Both the position numbers and the translations under genes were made by a program. A stretch of DNA of 11,538 bases from CAZYPH01 sp964649095. GTDB lineage: Bacteria > Bdellovibrionota > UBA1018 > UBA923. Of this stretch, positions 1-8,116 are shown piece by piece. The DNA is taken from the NCBI GenBank assembly GCA_964649095.1, contig CAZYPH010000071.1:1-11538 (forward strand), in the 5' to 3' direction. Below the pieces are notes generated by a model. That model saw nothing but the letters and a program-made list of their open reading frames with translations. It was not told the origin of the DNA and ran no database searches. The first letter of the stretch is position 1. Each line of letters opens with the position of its first letter.

Positions 1-1562
1 CTAGGCGCCGACGAAAAGAAATTGCACGGGAAGCCGACTTTTACGGTTCGATGGACGGTGCCAGTAAGTTCGTTCGCGGAGATGCCATTGCTGGTTTGTT
101 AATCGTTGCTGTAAACGTTGTGGCGGGTATTTTACTTGGAGTATTGCAGCACGATCAAACGCTTGCCGATGCGGCCTCTACTTTTACGTTGTTAACTGTC
201 GGTGATGGTCTCGTGACACAGATACCAGCCCTGATCATTTCTACCGCGGCTGGTATTATCGTCACACGAACAGCAAGCGGGCAGAGTTTAGGTGAAGAGT
301 TTGCTGGGCAGATGGTTTCTCAGCCAAAGGCGATTGGTGTGTCGGGTGTTGTGATGGGGTTCATGGCGATTGTGCCGGGGCTGCCCACTATTCCATTTTT
401 ATTGTTGGGATCAATGGCTGGTTATCTGGCCTACACGTTAGACCGCAAAGAAAAACAAGACCAACAAGAGAAGGTGCGCCAGTCTGAAGTAGAAAAGTTA
501 AAACCACGCAAAGAAAAATTAGAAGCACTTCTGCCGATCGATACTCTAGAACTAGAAGTTGGTTATGGTTTAATTTCTATCGTTGATGCCGAGCAGAATG
601 GCGAATTATTAGAACGCATTACACATATTCGAAAGCAGTTTGCATTAGACTTAGGTGTCATTGTGCCGCCGCTGCGTATTCGCGATAATTTGCAGTTAAA
701 GCCTGGTGAGTACAACCTAATGCTTAAGGGCATTACCATCGGACAAGGTGAGTTAATGATTGACCACCTGTTGGCGATGGATCCGGGTAATGTTGAGGAT
801 AAAATCTCAGGCGTGCCGACGATAGAACCGGCCTTTGGGTTACAAGCGATTTGGATTACTCCGAAACAGCGCGATCAGGCGCAGTACATGGGGTATACGG
901 TTGTCGATCTATCGACTGTTATTGCAACGCACATTACCGAAGTGCTGCGTAAACATTCGAACGAATTATTGGGACGTCAGGAATTACAGACTCTGATTGA
1001 TGTTCTAAAACAATCGCACCCAAAAGTAGTCGAAGAACTTATCCCAAATATCTTAAGCACAGGTGTTCTTTTAAAAGTCTGTCAGAATTTGTTGCGCGAG
1101 CATGTCAGTATTCGAGACTTGCGAACAATTTTTGAAGTTCTCACCGAGGCTGGTCTGCAGACGAAAGACCCGAACGTTCTGACCGAGTTTGTGCGTAGCG
1201 CTTTGGGGCGTTCTATTACAAAAAAATTACTCACGAATGACGGAGATCTTCCGTTAATCACGTTAGATCGCGTGGTTGAGGAAAAAATCGCTCAGGGTCT
1301 GATTCAAACCGATCAAGGTATGCAGCTTAGTTTGGACCCCAATTTTGTGCAGCAGTTGGTACGTGAATTAAACAGTGAAGCCGAAAAAATGGTTTTGGTA
1401 AATTCACAGGCTGTGGTTCTGGTGAGCCCGATGATTCGCACACATCTTCGACAATTAGTAGAAAAATTTATTCCCCATTTAGTGGTGCTTTCGCACAACG
1501 AAATTTCTTCAAATATTCCAGTAAAATCATTCTCTACGGTGAGGTTAGCTAATGCAGGTTAA
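1..1562 (+). CDS. flhA: Flagellar biosynthesis protein FlhA, 5'-truncated by the window edge
   Basis: FlhA is the inner-membrane export-gate protein of the flagellar type III secretion system; its cytoplasmic domain docks chaperone-substrate complexes. The frame is open from position 3, and 16 codons before the first ATG (51) already read as FlhA, so that ATG is internal. The family signature is visible as READFYGSMDGASKFV followed by RGDAIAG. The last four of the usual eight membrane helices follow (about 69-1100 at most, chiefly 90-450: VAGILLGVL, the helix around LIISTAAGIIV, and the pair around FMAIVPGLPTIPFLLLG). A charged linker and the cytoplasmic domain come next, with family-typical stretches such as THITEVLRKHSNELLGRQE and LLREHVSIRDL. 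About 520 of an expected roughly 690-700 residues are present, so about 180 lie upstream. The end overlaps flhF by 11 nt. No damage is seen. Identification is firm. Confidence 0.97.
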   Translation, partial: RRRRKEIAREADFYGSMDGASKFVRGDAIAGLLIVAVNVVAGILLGVLQHDQTLADAASTFTLLTVGDGLVTQIPALIISTAAGIIVTRTASGQSLGEEFAGQMVSQPKAIGVSGVVMGFMAIVPGLPTIPFLLLGSMAGYLAYTLDRKEKQDQQEKVRQSEVEKLKPRKEKLEALLPIDTLELEVGYGLISIVDAEQNGELLERITHIRKQFALDLGVIVPPLRIRDNLQLKPGEYNLMLKGITIGQGELMIDHLLAMDPGNVEDKISGVPTIEPAFGLQAIWITPKQRDQAQYMGYTVVDLSTVIATHITEVLRKHSNELLGRQELQTLIDVLKQSHPKVVEELIPNILSTGVLLKVCQNLLREHVSIRDLRTIFEVLTEAGLQTKDPNVLTEFVRSALGRSITKKLLTNDGDLPLITLDRVVEEKIAQGLIQTDQGMQLSLDPNFVQQLVRELNSEAEKMVLVNSQAVVLVSPMIRTHLRQLVEKFIPHLVVLSHNEISSNIPVKSFSTVRLANAG

Positions 1563-3027
1563 AAAGTTTGAGGCTCCGACAATTGCGGAGGCTCTAAAGC
1601 TCGTAAAAACAGAGCTAGGGCCTGATGCCATTATTCTCTCTACAAAAACCCATCGAAAGGGATTTGGTTTATTGTCAAAACCAAGCGTCGAAGTCACAGC
1701 TGCGGTATCAGAACGTGCGCTTACCAATAAACGTATCACCGAACGCACGATGCCTGAGGCTGTTCAAAAACAAATTGGGCAAATGAGTACTGCTAAACAG
1801 AAACAGACTTTAGAAAAAGTTGGTGAATACTATCAGCAGAAAATGCAAACGCGCGCACCGGTGCAAGAGGTCAAACGAGAGCGTTCGACACAACCAACAC
1901 AAGCAGGTGCTCGACCAGGTCAAATCACTGCGAAGCGATATATCGACATAACCGATGATGAAGCCGAAGTGCCACGTGTAAATTACGCACGCAATGCACG
2001 ACCAGAAGTTTTCTCTGAGTTGTCATCGTCAGGCATGAATACCGCGCCAATCAAGACTTCTGCATTCAACGAAGAGGCCATTGTGCGGACGCGAACAGAA
2101 TCACAGTTAATCGAAGAAGTTGATCGCCTGAAACAAATGTTGGCGGAGATGAAGTCTGAGGCCCCGGTTCAGATGACAGATGGATCACTGCTATCTCATG
2201 AGTTTTCCATTCTCTTACAAAACGGCGTGGATAAAAAATATGCGAATAGCTTGATTCGTGCCGTACAACGCGATCTTTCAACACAAGAAATTCTAGAAGC
2301 AAGCCAAGCACGATCTAACAATCGCGGTCATGGACATTCTGGCTCAAACGACAAAGTTTTAGAGAGCATTGCCATGCAGATGTTGGAAGACTGTAAAACC
2401 CGGAATTTATTAGGAGAGGTAAGTAATCATCGTAGTCGAGTGTGTGCCGTAGTGGGGCCAACAGGAGTTGGAAAGACCACTACGATTGCTAAGATTGCTA
2501 GTCTCGCGATTTTAAATCATCAGTTAAAAGTCGGGTTAATTAATATTGATACGTTTAAAGTGGGCGCATCCGATCAGTTGGCAACGTATGCCCGCATTCT
2601 AAATACGCCGTATCGTTCGGTGAAAACAACAAGCGAGCTTGAGCAGGCATTGATTGAGTTGCGACCGATGGATCTTATTTTATTAGATACTGCAGGGCGA
2701 TCGCAGCGTGATGTAGAAACCCTTAATACTGTGCGCGCCATGTTCGACGATGCCAAACAAGTTGCCGCACATTTTGAAACGATTATTGCGTTATCGGCTA
2801 CGACGCGTGATCAGGAAATTTATGATGCCATCGCACGTCTGAATGTCTTTAGACCGACTGGTGTTGTCGTCACGAAGTTAGATGAAGCGACAACGTTTGG
2901 CTGTCTCTATAATATCTCACAAAAGTCAAAGTTACCTCTGTGTTACTTTACGCAAGGACAGCGTGTGCCAGAGGATATTGAAATTGCTACTCCTGAGCGG
3001 GTGGTGGACCTCGTATTAGATTTATAA
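1552..3027 (+). CDS. flhF: FlhF, SRP-type GTPase for flagellar placement
   Basis: FlhF is a signal-recognition-particle family GTPase that marks where the (usually polar) flagellum is built and works with FlhG. The 491-residue product has the three expected parts. The N-terminal B domain starts with MQVKKFEAPTIAEALKLVK and ELGPDAIILST. A variable, Gln/Arg-rich and partly helical linker runs to about residue 290. The NG GTPase domain fills the rest: P-loop GPTGVGKTT at 302-310, DTAGRSQRD from 379 and the guanine-specificity motif TKLDE at 441-445. All nucleotide-binding motifs are intact. The start is supported by a GGTGAGG Shine-Dalgarno seven bases upstream, inside flhA, and by the conserved N-terminus. 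The linker makes it somewhat longer than many homologues. It is translationally coupled to flhA and lies 22 nt before flhG. Confidence 0.96.
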   Translation: MQVKKFEAPTIAEALKLVKTELGPDAIILSTKTHRKGFGLLSKPSVEVTAAVSERALTNKRITERTMPEAVQKQIGQMSTAKQKQTLEKVGEYYQQKMQTRAPVQEVKRERSTQPTQAGARPGQITAKRYIDITDDEAEVPRVNYARNARPEVFSELSSSGMNTAPIKTSAFNEEAIVRTRTESQLIEEVDRLKQMLAEMKSEAPVQMTDGSLLSHEFSILLQNGVDKKYANSLIRAVQRDLSTQEILEASQARSNNRGHGHSGSNDKVLESIAMQMLEDCKTRNLLGEVSNHRSRVCAVVGPTGVGKTTTIAKIASLAILNHQLKVGLINIDTFKVGASDQLATYARILNTPYRSVKTTSELEQALIELRPMDLILLDTAGRSQRDVETLNTVRAMFDDAKQVAAHFETIIALSATTRDQEIYDAIARLNVFRPTGVVVTKLDEATTFGCLYNISQKSKLPLCYFTQGQRVPEDIEIATPERVVDLVLDL

Positions 3028-3049
3028 ATCGGAAAGGAAATGTACCGCC

Positions 3050-3934
3050 ATGGATCAGGCAGAAACATTACGAAAACTCATCAATGTAGGCCCGGCCAGA
3101 AATCTTACGACGCAGGTTCAGCCGCGTGTTCGTGTGATTTCAGTTACGAGCGGGAAGGGTGGTGTAGGCAAAACCAATGTCGTAGCCAATCTTGCTGTGC
3201 ACCTATCGCAACTTGGTCGCAAGGTTTTGGTATTAGATGGTGACTTTGGATTATCGAATCTGAATATACTATTCGGCGTTGAAACTAAGCGTACGTTAGA
3301 CGATGTGATTCATAACGCTGCAGCCATTGAAGACGTGATTACGCCACTACAGTGTGGCGCGAATCTTATTTCGTCGTCGTCAGGCATCTTACGTATGACG
3401 CAGCTTAACGCGTTTGAACGGCGACGTATTATTGAGGCTCTAGAAGATTCTCAGTTAGACTTTGATACGCTTCTCATTGATACGGGTGCCGGCGTAAGTC
3501 CTGATGTTGCGTACCTTAATTCGGCCGCTCAAGATGTATTGGTGGTTACGACTCCCGAGCCAACAGCGCTTGCAGATGCTTACGCCTTGATGAAAGTCAT
3601 GAGCCAATCGTATCGTGTGAAACGATTTAAACTTTTAGTGAATCGCACGCTCACACCAAGAGACGGCATTGGGGTTTACAACCATCTATTGCGTGTTAGT
3701 GATCGTTTTCTCAATATTCAGATCGACTACCTTGGGCATGTTCCCGAAGATCGAAAGTTACAGACTAGCGTATTAAATAAGACCGTCGTAAGTGAGGCGT
3801 TTCCAGGTGCCTTGAGTAGCGAGAGTTTTGGAAATATTGCGCGGTCCGTCGACAGTGAAATTTCAGGATCTGCCGCTGCAAGTGGCCAAGTACAGTTCTT
3901 CTGGCGTCGCCTTCTTCAAGAGGTGCGCGTATGA
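3050..3934 (+). CDS. flhG: FlhG (FleN/YlxH), MinD-like ATPase controlling flagellar number
   Basis: FlhG is a MinD/ParA-type ATPase that limits flagellar number and stimulates the FlhF GTPase. The 294-residue product starts with MDQAETLRKL. Residues 2-8 fit the DQAxxLR motif known from FlhG proteins to activate FlhF, which also fixes this start over the out-of-frame ATG at 3040. The deviant Walker A is KGGVGKT (36-42), the Walker A' region is VLDGDFGLSN, and the Walker B region is TLLIDTGAG. The C-terminus QFFWRRLLQEVRV looks amphipathic, as expected for the MinD-like membrane-targeting helix. An AAGGA Shine-Dalgarno lies 11 nt upstream. The stop TGA overlaps the fliA start (ATGA). Next to flhF it implies control of polar flagellation. 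Confidence 0.95.
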   Translation: MDQAETLRKLINVGPARNLTTQVQPRVRVISVTSGKGGVGKTNVVANLAVHLSQLGRKVLVLDGDFGLSNLNILFGVETKRTLDDVIHNAAAIEDVITPLQCGANLISSSSGILRMTQLNAFERRRIIEALEDSQLDFDTLLIDTGAGVSPDVAYLNSAAQDVLVVTTPEPTALADAYALMKVMSQSYRVKRFKLLVNRTLTPRDGIGVYNHLLRVSDRFLNIQIDYLGHVPEDRKLQTSVLNKTVVSEAFPGALSSESFGNIARSVDSEISGSAAASGQVQFFWRRLLQEVRV

Positions 3935-4956
3935 AAAAAGCCAATCGAGGTCATGATAAGTATCGTCTGCAATCGTTTAAGTTGGTAACTCATGCTGACT
4001 TAACATCAGACATGTTTGCCGCGGATGACCAAGTTGAGATTTCAGATTCGGCAGTTGAAAACCACTCGGCCATGGTCGAGGCGGAGGTCGACCTCTCGAA
4101 TGAACTGATTGAAATTGAAACGAATAAAATTAACAAAGAAGAGTACGCCAGAAATAGTTTACGTGGGGACATTCGTTATAATCGTGAAGACTTGAAACGT
4201 CTTTCTTCAAAAGACTACCATAAGCCCACTGGTACACGTGATGAGATCATATTGGAATATACGCCGCTCATTAAATTTATCGCACAAAAAATTGCTGCAC
4301 GTTTGCCAGCCAATATTGAGCTTGATGATCTTATAAGTTCAGGTGTGATTGGTTTGATGGATGCGTATGAGAAGTACGACCCGACGCGTGACAATAAATT
4401 TAAAACATATGCCGAGTTTCGTGTGCGAGGGGCGATACTTGATGAGTTACGATCGCAAGACTGGGTGCCGCGATCTGTTCGCGAAAAAGCAAAAACACTA
4501 GAACGCGCATATATAAAAATTGAACATGAAAAGGGGCGCCCTGCCACTGAAGACGAAGTTTGCGCTGAGCTTAATTTAAGCCAGGAGCAGTTTCATGAGC
4601 TTCTTAATCAGGTTCGTTCTGTTTCGCTATTGAGTTACGACGATATTACTACGCTCTCAAAAAACGATAAACGGTCATTGTTAGGGCTAGGAAGTTCATC
4701 AAAGACCGCAACACCATTTTCTGAAGTAAGTGCTGCACATTTAAAGAAGATTGTTGCTGAGGCTATTAAAGAATTACCCGAGAAGCAGCGATTGGTTCTG
4801 TCGTTATACTATTACGAAGATCTCAATTTAAAAGAGATCGGTCGTGTCTTAGATGTCACGGAGTCGCGTGTGTCGCAGTTGCATACACAGGCAGTATTAA
4901 AGTTAAAGGCGAAGTTGAAGAACAATATAGATGACCTTAGCAGTATATTTAATTAA
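3931..4956 (+). CDS. fliA: Flagellar sigma factor FliA (sigma-28) with a long N-terminal extension
   Basis: This is a FliA/WhiG-type sigma-70 family factor, which directs RNA polymerase to late flagellar and chemotaxis promoters. Region 2 spans about residues 103-175, with DLISSGVIGLMDAYEKYDP (core binding) and FKTYAEFRVRGAILDELRSQ then DWVPRSVR (promoter recognition). Region 3 covers about 182-235. Region 4 covers about 273-335, with LPEKQRLVLSLYYYEDLNLK and the helix-turn-helix IGRVLDVTESRVSQLHTQA. At 341 residues it is about 90-100 longer than typical FliA (about 240-260). The extra sequence is all N-terminal, acidic between about 30 and 66, and matches nothing I recognise. The start is supported by AAGAGG seven bases upstream and by the ATGA overlap with flhG. 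A later start (Met48) is possible but has less support. Confidence 0.93.
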   Translation: MKKANRGHDKYRLQSFKLVTHADLTSDMFAADDQVEISDSAVENHSAMVEAEVDLSNELIEIETNKINKEEYARNSLRGDIRYNREDLKRLSSKDYHKPTGTRDEIILEYTPLIKFIAQKIAARLPANIELDDLISSGVIGLMDAYEKYDPTRDNKFKTYAEFRVRGAILDELRSQDWVPRSVREKAKTLERAYIKIEHEKGRPATEDEVCAELNLSQEQFHELLNQVRSVSLLSYDDITTLSKNDKRSLLGLGSSSKTATPFSEVSAAHLKKIVAEAIKELPEKQRLVLSLYYYEDLNLKEIGRVLDVTESRVSQLHTQAVLKLKAKLKNNIDDLSSIFN

Positions 4957-4964
4957 ATAGATAT

Positions 4965-5903
4965 ATGTTAAAGCTTGACCTAGATCGATTAGCATTCGAA
5001 GTTTGCCGCTTAGAGTCTCACTCACAACAGTGTGATGTTTTGGCGTCGAAACTATCGGCCTCGGCTATTCAGTCAGAAGCTCGAGCATTGCAGTTTGGAA
5101 TATTAGAGATCAAAACACTTATCGAGTCGCTGTATGCTGACAGTAGCGTTGAGAGTGCCGTTTCGATTACAAAATTAATCGAGTGTTATACGGCTTTGGC
5201 TACTTCTGCAAAGCGCCGCGATGGGGTTGCACTTACAATTCGATCTAAGGCAGCAGACAGTAGTCTTAAAAACACATTGCATGCGATGCCACCAGCAGGT
5301 GTTGCTATTTTGCATGAGGCGATGCGTGGACTTGTTCAAGACATGATTGAGTTTTGTACGGAAACCACTCACGAGCGCGAGCGTCGCAAAAAAGCTGAGA
5401 CTCAGGTGTTTTTTCTCGAGTTACAGCCGTCGTTAGACTCGTTGCGAATTAATCTTTTTGTAAACGGAAATGGTTTGCAGCCACCGCTAACGGATGAGTT
5501 GTATAGTTTGTTTGAATCGGTTGGTGCCATACTTTCATTTCAACAGAAATTAAGTGAACAGAGTATGGTGCAGGTTGTGGTGCCAAGGTGTGGGGGAATT
5601 TCACGATTCTATATAAGTGATATTTTAATAGTCGGTCAGCCGATTACCGTTGCGTTGCCCGCAGCGAACGTACTCAGTCACGATGCAAACCAGTTAGTAG
5701 TTGGGGTTGGTATTCGAAGAGAAAAAATTTCAGTGAGTGGGCGTATCGAGTTGATTGAAGCGGTGGAAATTCCGCTAGAACAAGCTTCATTACATCAGGC
5801 AAAAACAGCTGTTGTTTTGGGGCATCGTAACGATCAGGTAGCTCCGGTAATGTGTTTGTCTCGCTTTTTGGGGCGTGGTTTAGGACGGGTAAAAAATGAC
5901 TAA
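4965..5903 (+). CDS. Degenerate CheA-like protein, probably without kinase activity
   Basis: The 312-residue protein is not a textbook family member, but by eye it follows the back half of CheA. Residues 1-75 (KLDLDRLAFEVCRLES onward) resemble the P3 dimerisation helices. Residues about 75-205 follow the P4 ATPase: LVQDMIEF (123-130) lies where the N-box LVRNAIDH would be, ERERRKKAET follows like the usual EER...GK stretch, and NGNGL (167-171) replaces the G1 box DDGRGL. The ATP-lid and G2 box (GRGVGMD) are missing. Residues about 206-312 (DILIVGQPITVALPAANVL, ending VAPVMCLSRFLGRGL) resemble the P5/CheW-like domain. There is no HPt (P1) or P2 domain. The key N-box Asn and G1 Asp are replaced, so ATP binding is unlikely. 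It starts 8 nt after fliA with no clear Shine-Dalgarno and overlaps the next gene by 8 nt. A structural role in a receptor array is inferred. The assignment is by motif order, not a search. Confidence 0.6.
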   Translation: MLKLDLDRLAFEVCRLESHSQQCDVLASKLSASAIQSEARALQFGILEIKTLIESLYADSSVESAVSITKLIECYTALATSAKRRDGVALTIRSKAADSSLKNTLHAMPPAGVAILHEAMRGLVQDMIEFCTETTHERERRKKAETQVFFLELQPSLDSLRINLFVNGNGLQPPLTDELYSLFESVGAILSFQQKLSEQSMVQVVVPRCGGISRFYISDILIVGQPITVALPAANVLSHDANQLVVGVGIRREKISVSGRIELIEAVEIPLEQASLHQAKTAVVLGHRNDQVAPVMCLSRFLGRGLGRVKND

Positions 5904-8106
5904 AACCTCCCAACCAGCCATCGTAAGTTCATCTAGAATTTCATTAATATCTCGCGTGCAATTGTTGGTGGGGTTTGTCTCATTGGTGTTAATCGCATCA
6001 AACATTTATTGTTTATATCACTTTAATGCCTACGAAGCCGTGGTTTCAAAATTGTATCGTACGAGCAGCTCTGAGAGTGGACTGTCCGGAAAACAACGCG
6101 ACGATGCTATTTTTCTCGAAAAATCATTTGAGGCCATAACGGTAGACCCTACTGTTCGATTAGCGACAAGCGTTGATAAAGACCACTTTTACAAGAATGT
6201 AGAACTTGTAAAATTGAAGTATTTGAACGAACTCGGCGCCACGAATCCCGCACTGACGCAGGCGGTTCAAGCCTTGCTCGGATCAAAGTTCACCGTTGTC
6301 GATGACTCTGCAAGTTATTTGCGTAGCATACAGAATACGACTTTTTTACTTTACCGAACCTGTTGGAATCAGAAATGGATGCGACTAGCGACTGTAGTTG
6401 GTGGGTTTATATCTGAAATTAACAATATATCTGACCTCAATACTGCAAAACAGATTGATCATCTTGAGGCCCAATCTGAAAAGTTAAAGAATACCATTAT
6501 TGAAGTCTTAAAGTTTTCAACACTGTCACCGGCGTCGCAACAACTAGTTAACGGACAGGTGGCACTGATTTCGAGCGAAGTAGAAAAGATTAAAAACCTA
6601 CAGAGTATTATCACAGCAGAGAGTCTTAAGAGAAAGGCTGATGTCAAAACGATTGTGCAGCTCTTTAACGACCATCACAAAAGTCATGGCAAGTCGCGTT
6701 CGGCTGTTCTCGATAATGGGCAGTGGCAAGTAATGGTAGGTTTTGTTGTATTCTCGGTGTGTGTGTTGTGTGCCTTTGTCGTTACGTTAATGTGGTCGCG
6801 CTCATGGCGTCATCGATTTGAGGCTCTGCGGTTGTATTTTGCTGAACAATCGAACAACGTTATCGATCAAGCGGCTACGAATACACCACTTACTTTCGAA
6901 GCTACGGATCTTAGTTTTGGTGAGAGTGAACTGTGGGTAGATTATGTCAATAATGCACTCGCTAAAATTACTGAAGTCCGAGAAATCGATAGTTATATTC
7001 GTAAGGGTCTTAGTGTTGGTGTGGCCATTATCGAAAACCAATCAAGACTAGTGTACTGGAATGCATCGTTTTCAAACCTATCGTTGTTGCGCGGTGTTGA
7101 TGACTTGGGTGCTCAAGAATTTGCCTCGGCATTGTCACACATAAAACCTGTCGAGGGTGGCACCGAGCTTGTGCGTCTGCTCGAGCAAGCGGCGGCGGAA
7201 TCGCGCCCTGTAACTGGGCGTTTTATGGTCGTGGCTTCTGATTCGGTTCAGTACCCTGTCGAGGTTTCGTTATTGAAAGTAGAGCACCAGTCGGTATCAA
7301 AGACAGTAATGCAACTACGTAATGCGACTGCTGAACACGTTTTAGACCGTGAGAAAAATGCTGCACTAGATTCAGAACGCATTGCCATTCAAGCTCAACA
7401 GGAATTGTTGACGAAGCTTAATACTCTGGGTGGTTTGATTCGAGAGACAGGCCTACTTATTGAAAAAGTTGATAACGGAGTTGGTGCGTTGAATGGGGAG
7501 CTGGCTAATCGCCCCGTCCTACTGAATGATCTAAATCGTGAGCGCACAACGATTGAGAAAGCCTGTCAGTCGTATGGCAGTCAGGTCACGATGTTGTTTC
7601 AAAGTAAGAATCAGATTAGTGCCATTGTTGCGCTGTTAAGTAGACACGTAGCCGTAACACACGAGTTGTTTAAAAAAATCGAAGCTCGCCAGAGCGCGTT
7701 AAATGGCCTCATGCAGGAAGCAAAGTTTCTAAATGTCGCGTCATCATTAAAAGTAAGCGGCGCGGTTGGGCATCAGAATATTGATGACTTTAAATCAACG
7801 CTTAATAAACTAATCCGTCTCGCCGACGGGTGGTCGATTGAGTTTCGAGCATTGTTGCAGCAAGGCACATTTCAATACGGTACTTTGGCCGCCGATCTAC
7901 AGAGGGTAAATAGCTATTTGGCACAGTATGAGAGTGTGCAAAACGCGTTGCGTGCGATTGATAGCGACATCGCGCGTAGTTTGGGCACAGTTGCTGAGGT
8001 TGTTTCGAAGCTTTCGAAAGACCAACAGCAGTCTGTGGCTCGGGTCTCAACTACGAAACAACAGTTATTGACCGCACAGCAGATTGTTCAAAAAGTTAAT
8101 ATATAG
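5896..8106 (+). CDS. Chemoreceptor-like membrane protein: periplasmic sensor, PAS-like domain, degenerate MCP tip
   Basis: The 736-residue protein has membrane helices at about 20-41 and 277-299. They enclose a mostly helical periplasmic domain of about 235 residues with coiled-coil character. A possible decayed HAMP segment follows (about 303-360, ending ESELWVDYVNNALAKI). A PAS-like domain lies at about 366-480 (GLSVGVAIIENQSRLVYWNA, closing with VMQLRNATAEH). The rest is a long cytoplasmic coiled coil. Residues 612-645 (LNVASSLKVSGA ... DDFKSTLNKLIRLADG) align loosely with the MCP tip LALNAAIEAARA ... GFAVVADEVRKLAER, with the conserved Glu and Arg residues lost. This is the same architecture as a chemoreceptor, with no kinase or cyclase domain. 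No methylation or CheR-tether motif is evident. An AGGACGGG Shine-Dalgarno precedes the start, which lies within the last codons of the CheA-like gene. A shared complex with that protein is inferred. Confidence 0.6.
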   Translation: MTKTSQPAIVSSSRISLISRVQLLVGFVSLVLIASNIYCLYHFNAYEAVVSKLYRTSSSESGLSGKQRDDAIFLEKSFEAITVDPTVRLATSVDKDHFYKNVELVKLKYLNELGATNPALTQAVQALLGSKFTVVDDSASYLRSIQNTTFLLYRTCWNQKWMRLATVVGGFISEINNISDLNTAKQIDHLEAQSEKLKNTIIEVLKFSTLSPASQQLVNGQVALISSEVEKIKNLQSIITAESLKRKADVKTIVQLFNDHHKSHGKSRSAVLDNGQWQVMVGFVVFSVCVLCAFVVTLMWSRSWRHRFEALRLYFAEQSNNVIDQAATNTPLTFEATDLSFGESELWVDYVNNALAKITEVREIDSYIRKGLSVGVAIIENQSRLVYWNASFSNLSLLRGVDDLGAQEFASALSHIKPVEGGTELVRLLEQAAAESRPVTGRFMVVASDSVQYPVEVSLLKVEHQSVSKTVMQLRNATAEHVLDREKNAALDSERIAIQAQQELLTKLNTLGGLIRETGLLIEKVDNGVGALNGELANRPVLLNDLNRERTTIEKACQSYGSQVTMLFQSKNQISAIVALLSRHVAVTHELFKKIEARQSALNGLMQEAKFLNVASSLKVSGAVGHQNIDDFKSTLNKLIRLADGWSIEFRALLQQGTFQYGTLAADLQRVNSYLAQYESVQNALRAIDSDIARSLGTVAEVVSKLSKDQQQSVARVSTTKQQLLTAQQIVQKVNI

Positions 8107-8116
8107 TTTATAATAT

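Noticed and set aside
3040..3243. Open frame starting at ATG 3040 as a separate gene or an earlier flhG start
   Set aside because: It is out of frame with FlhG and overlaps its conserved N-terminus. Its ATG lies one or two bases from the Shine-Dalgarno, too close to use.
3931..3990. Genome-wide reading of TGA as Trp
   Set aside because: FlhG ends naturally at TGA after its usual C-terminal helix, all other genes use TAA or TAG, and Trp is encoded by TGG throughout.
8109..8114. TATAAT directly before the ATG at 8117 as a promoter
   Set aside because: It would place the transcript start inside the coding region, no good -35 lies at 16-18 bases, and the operon is continuous here.
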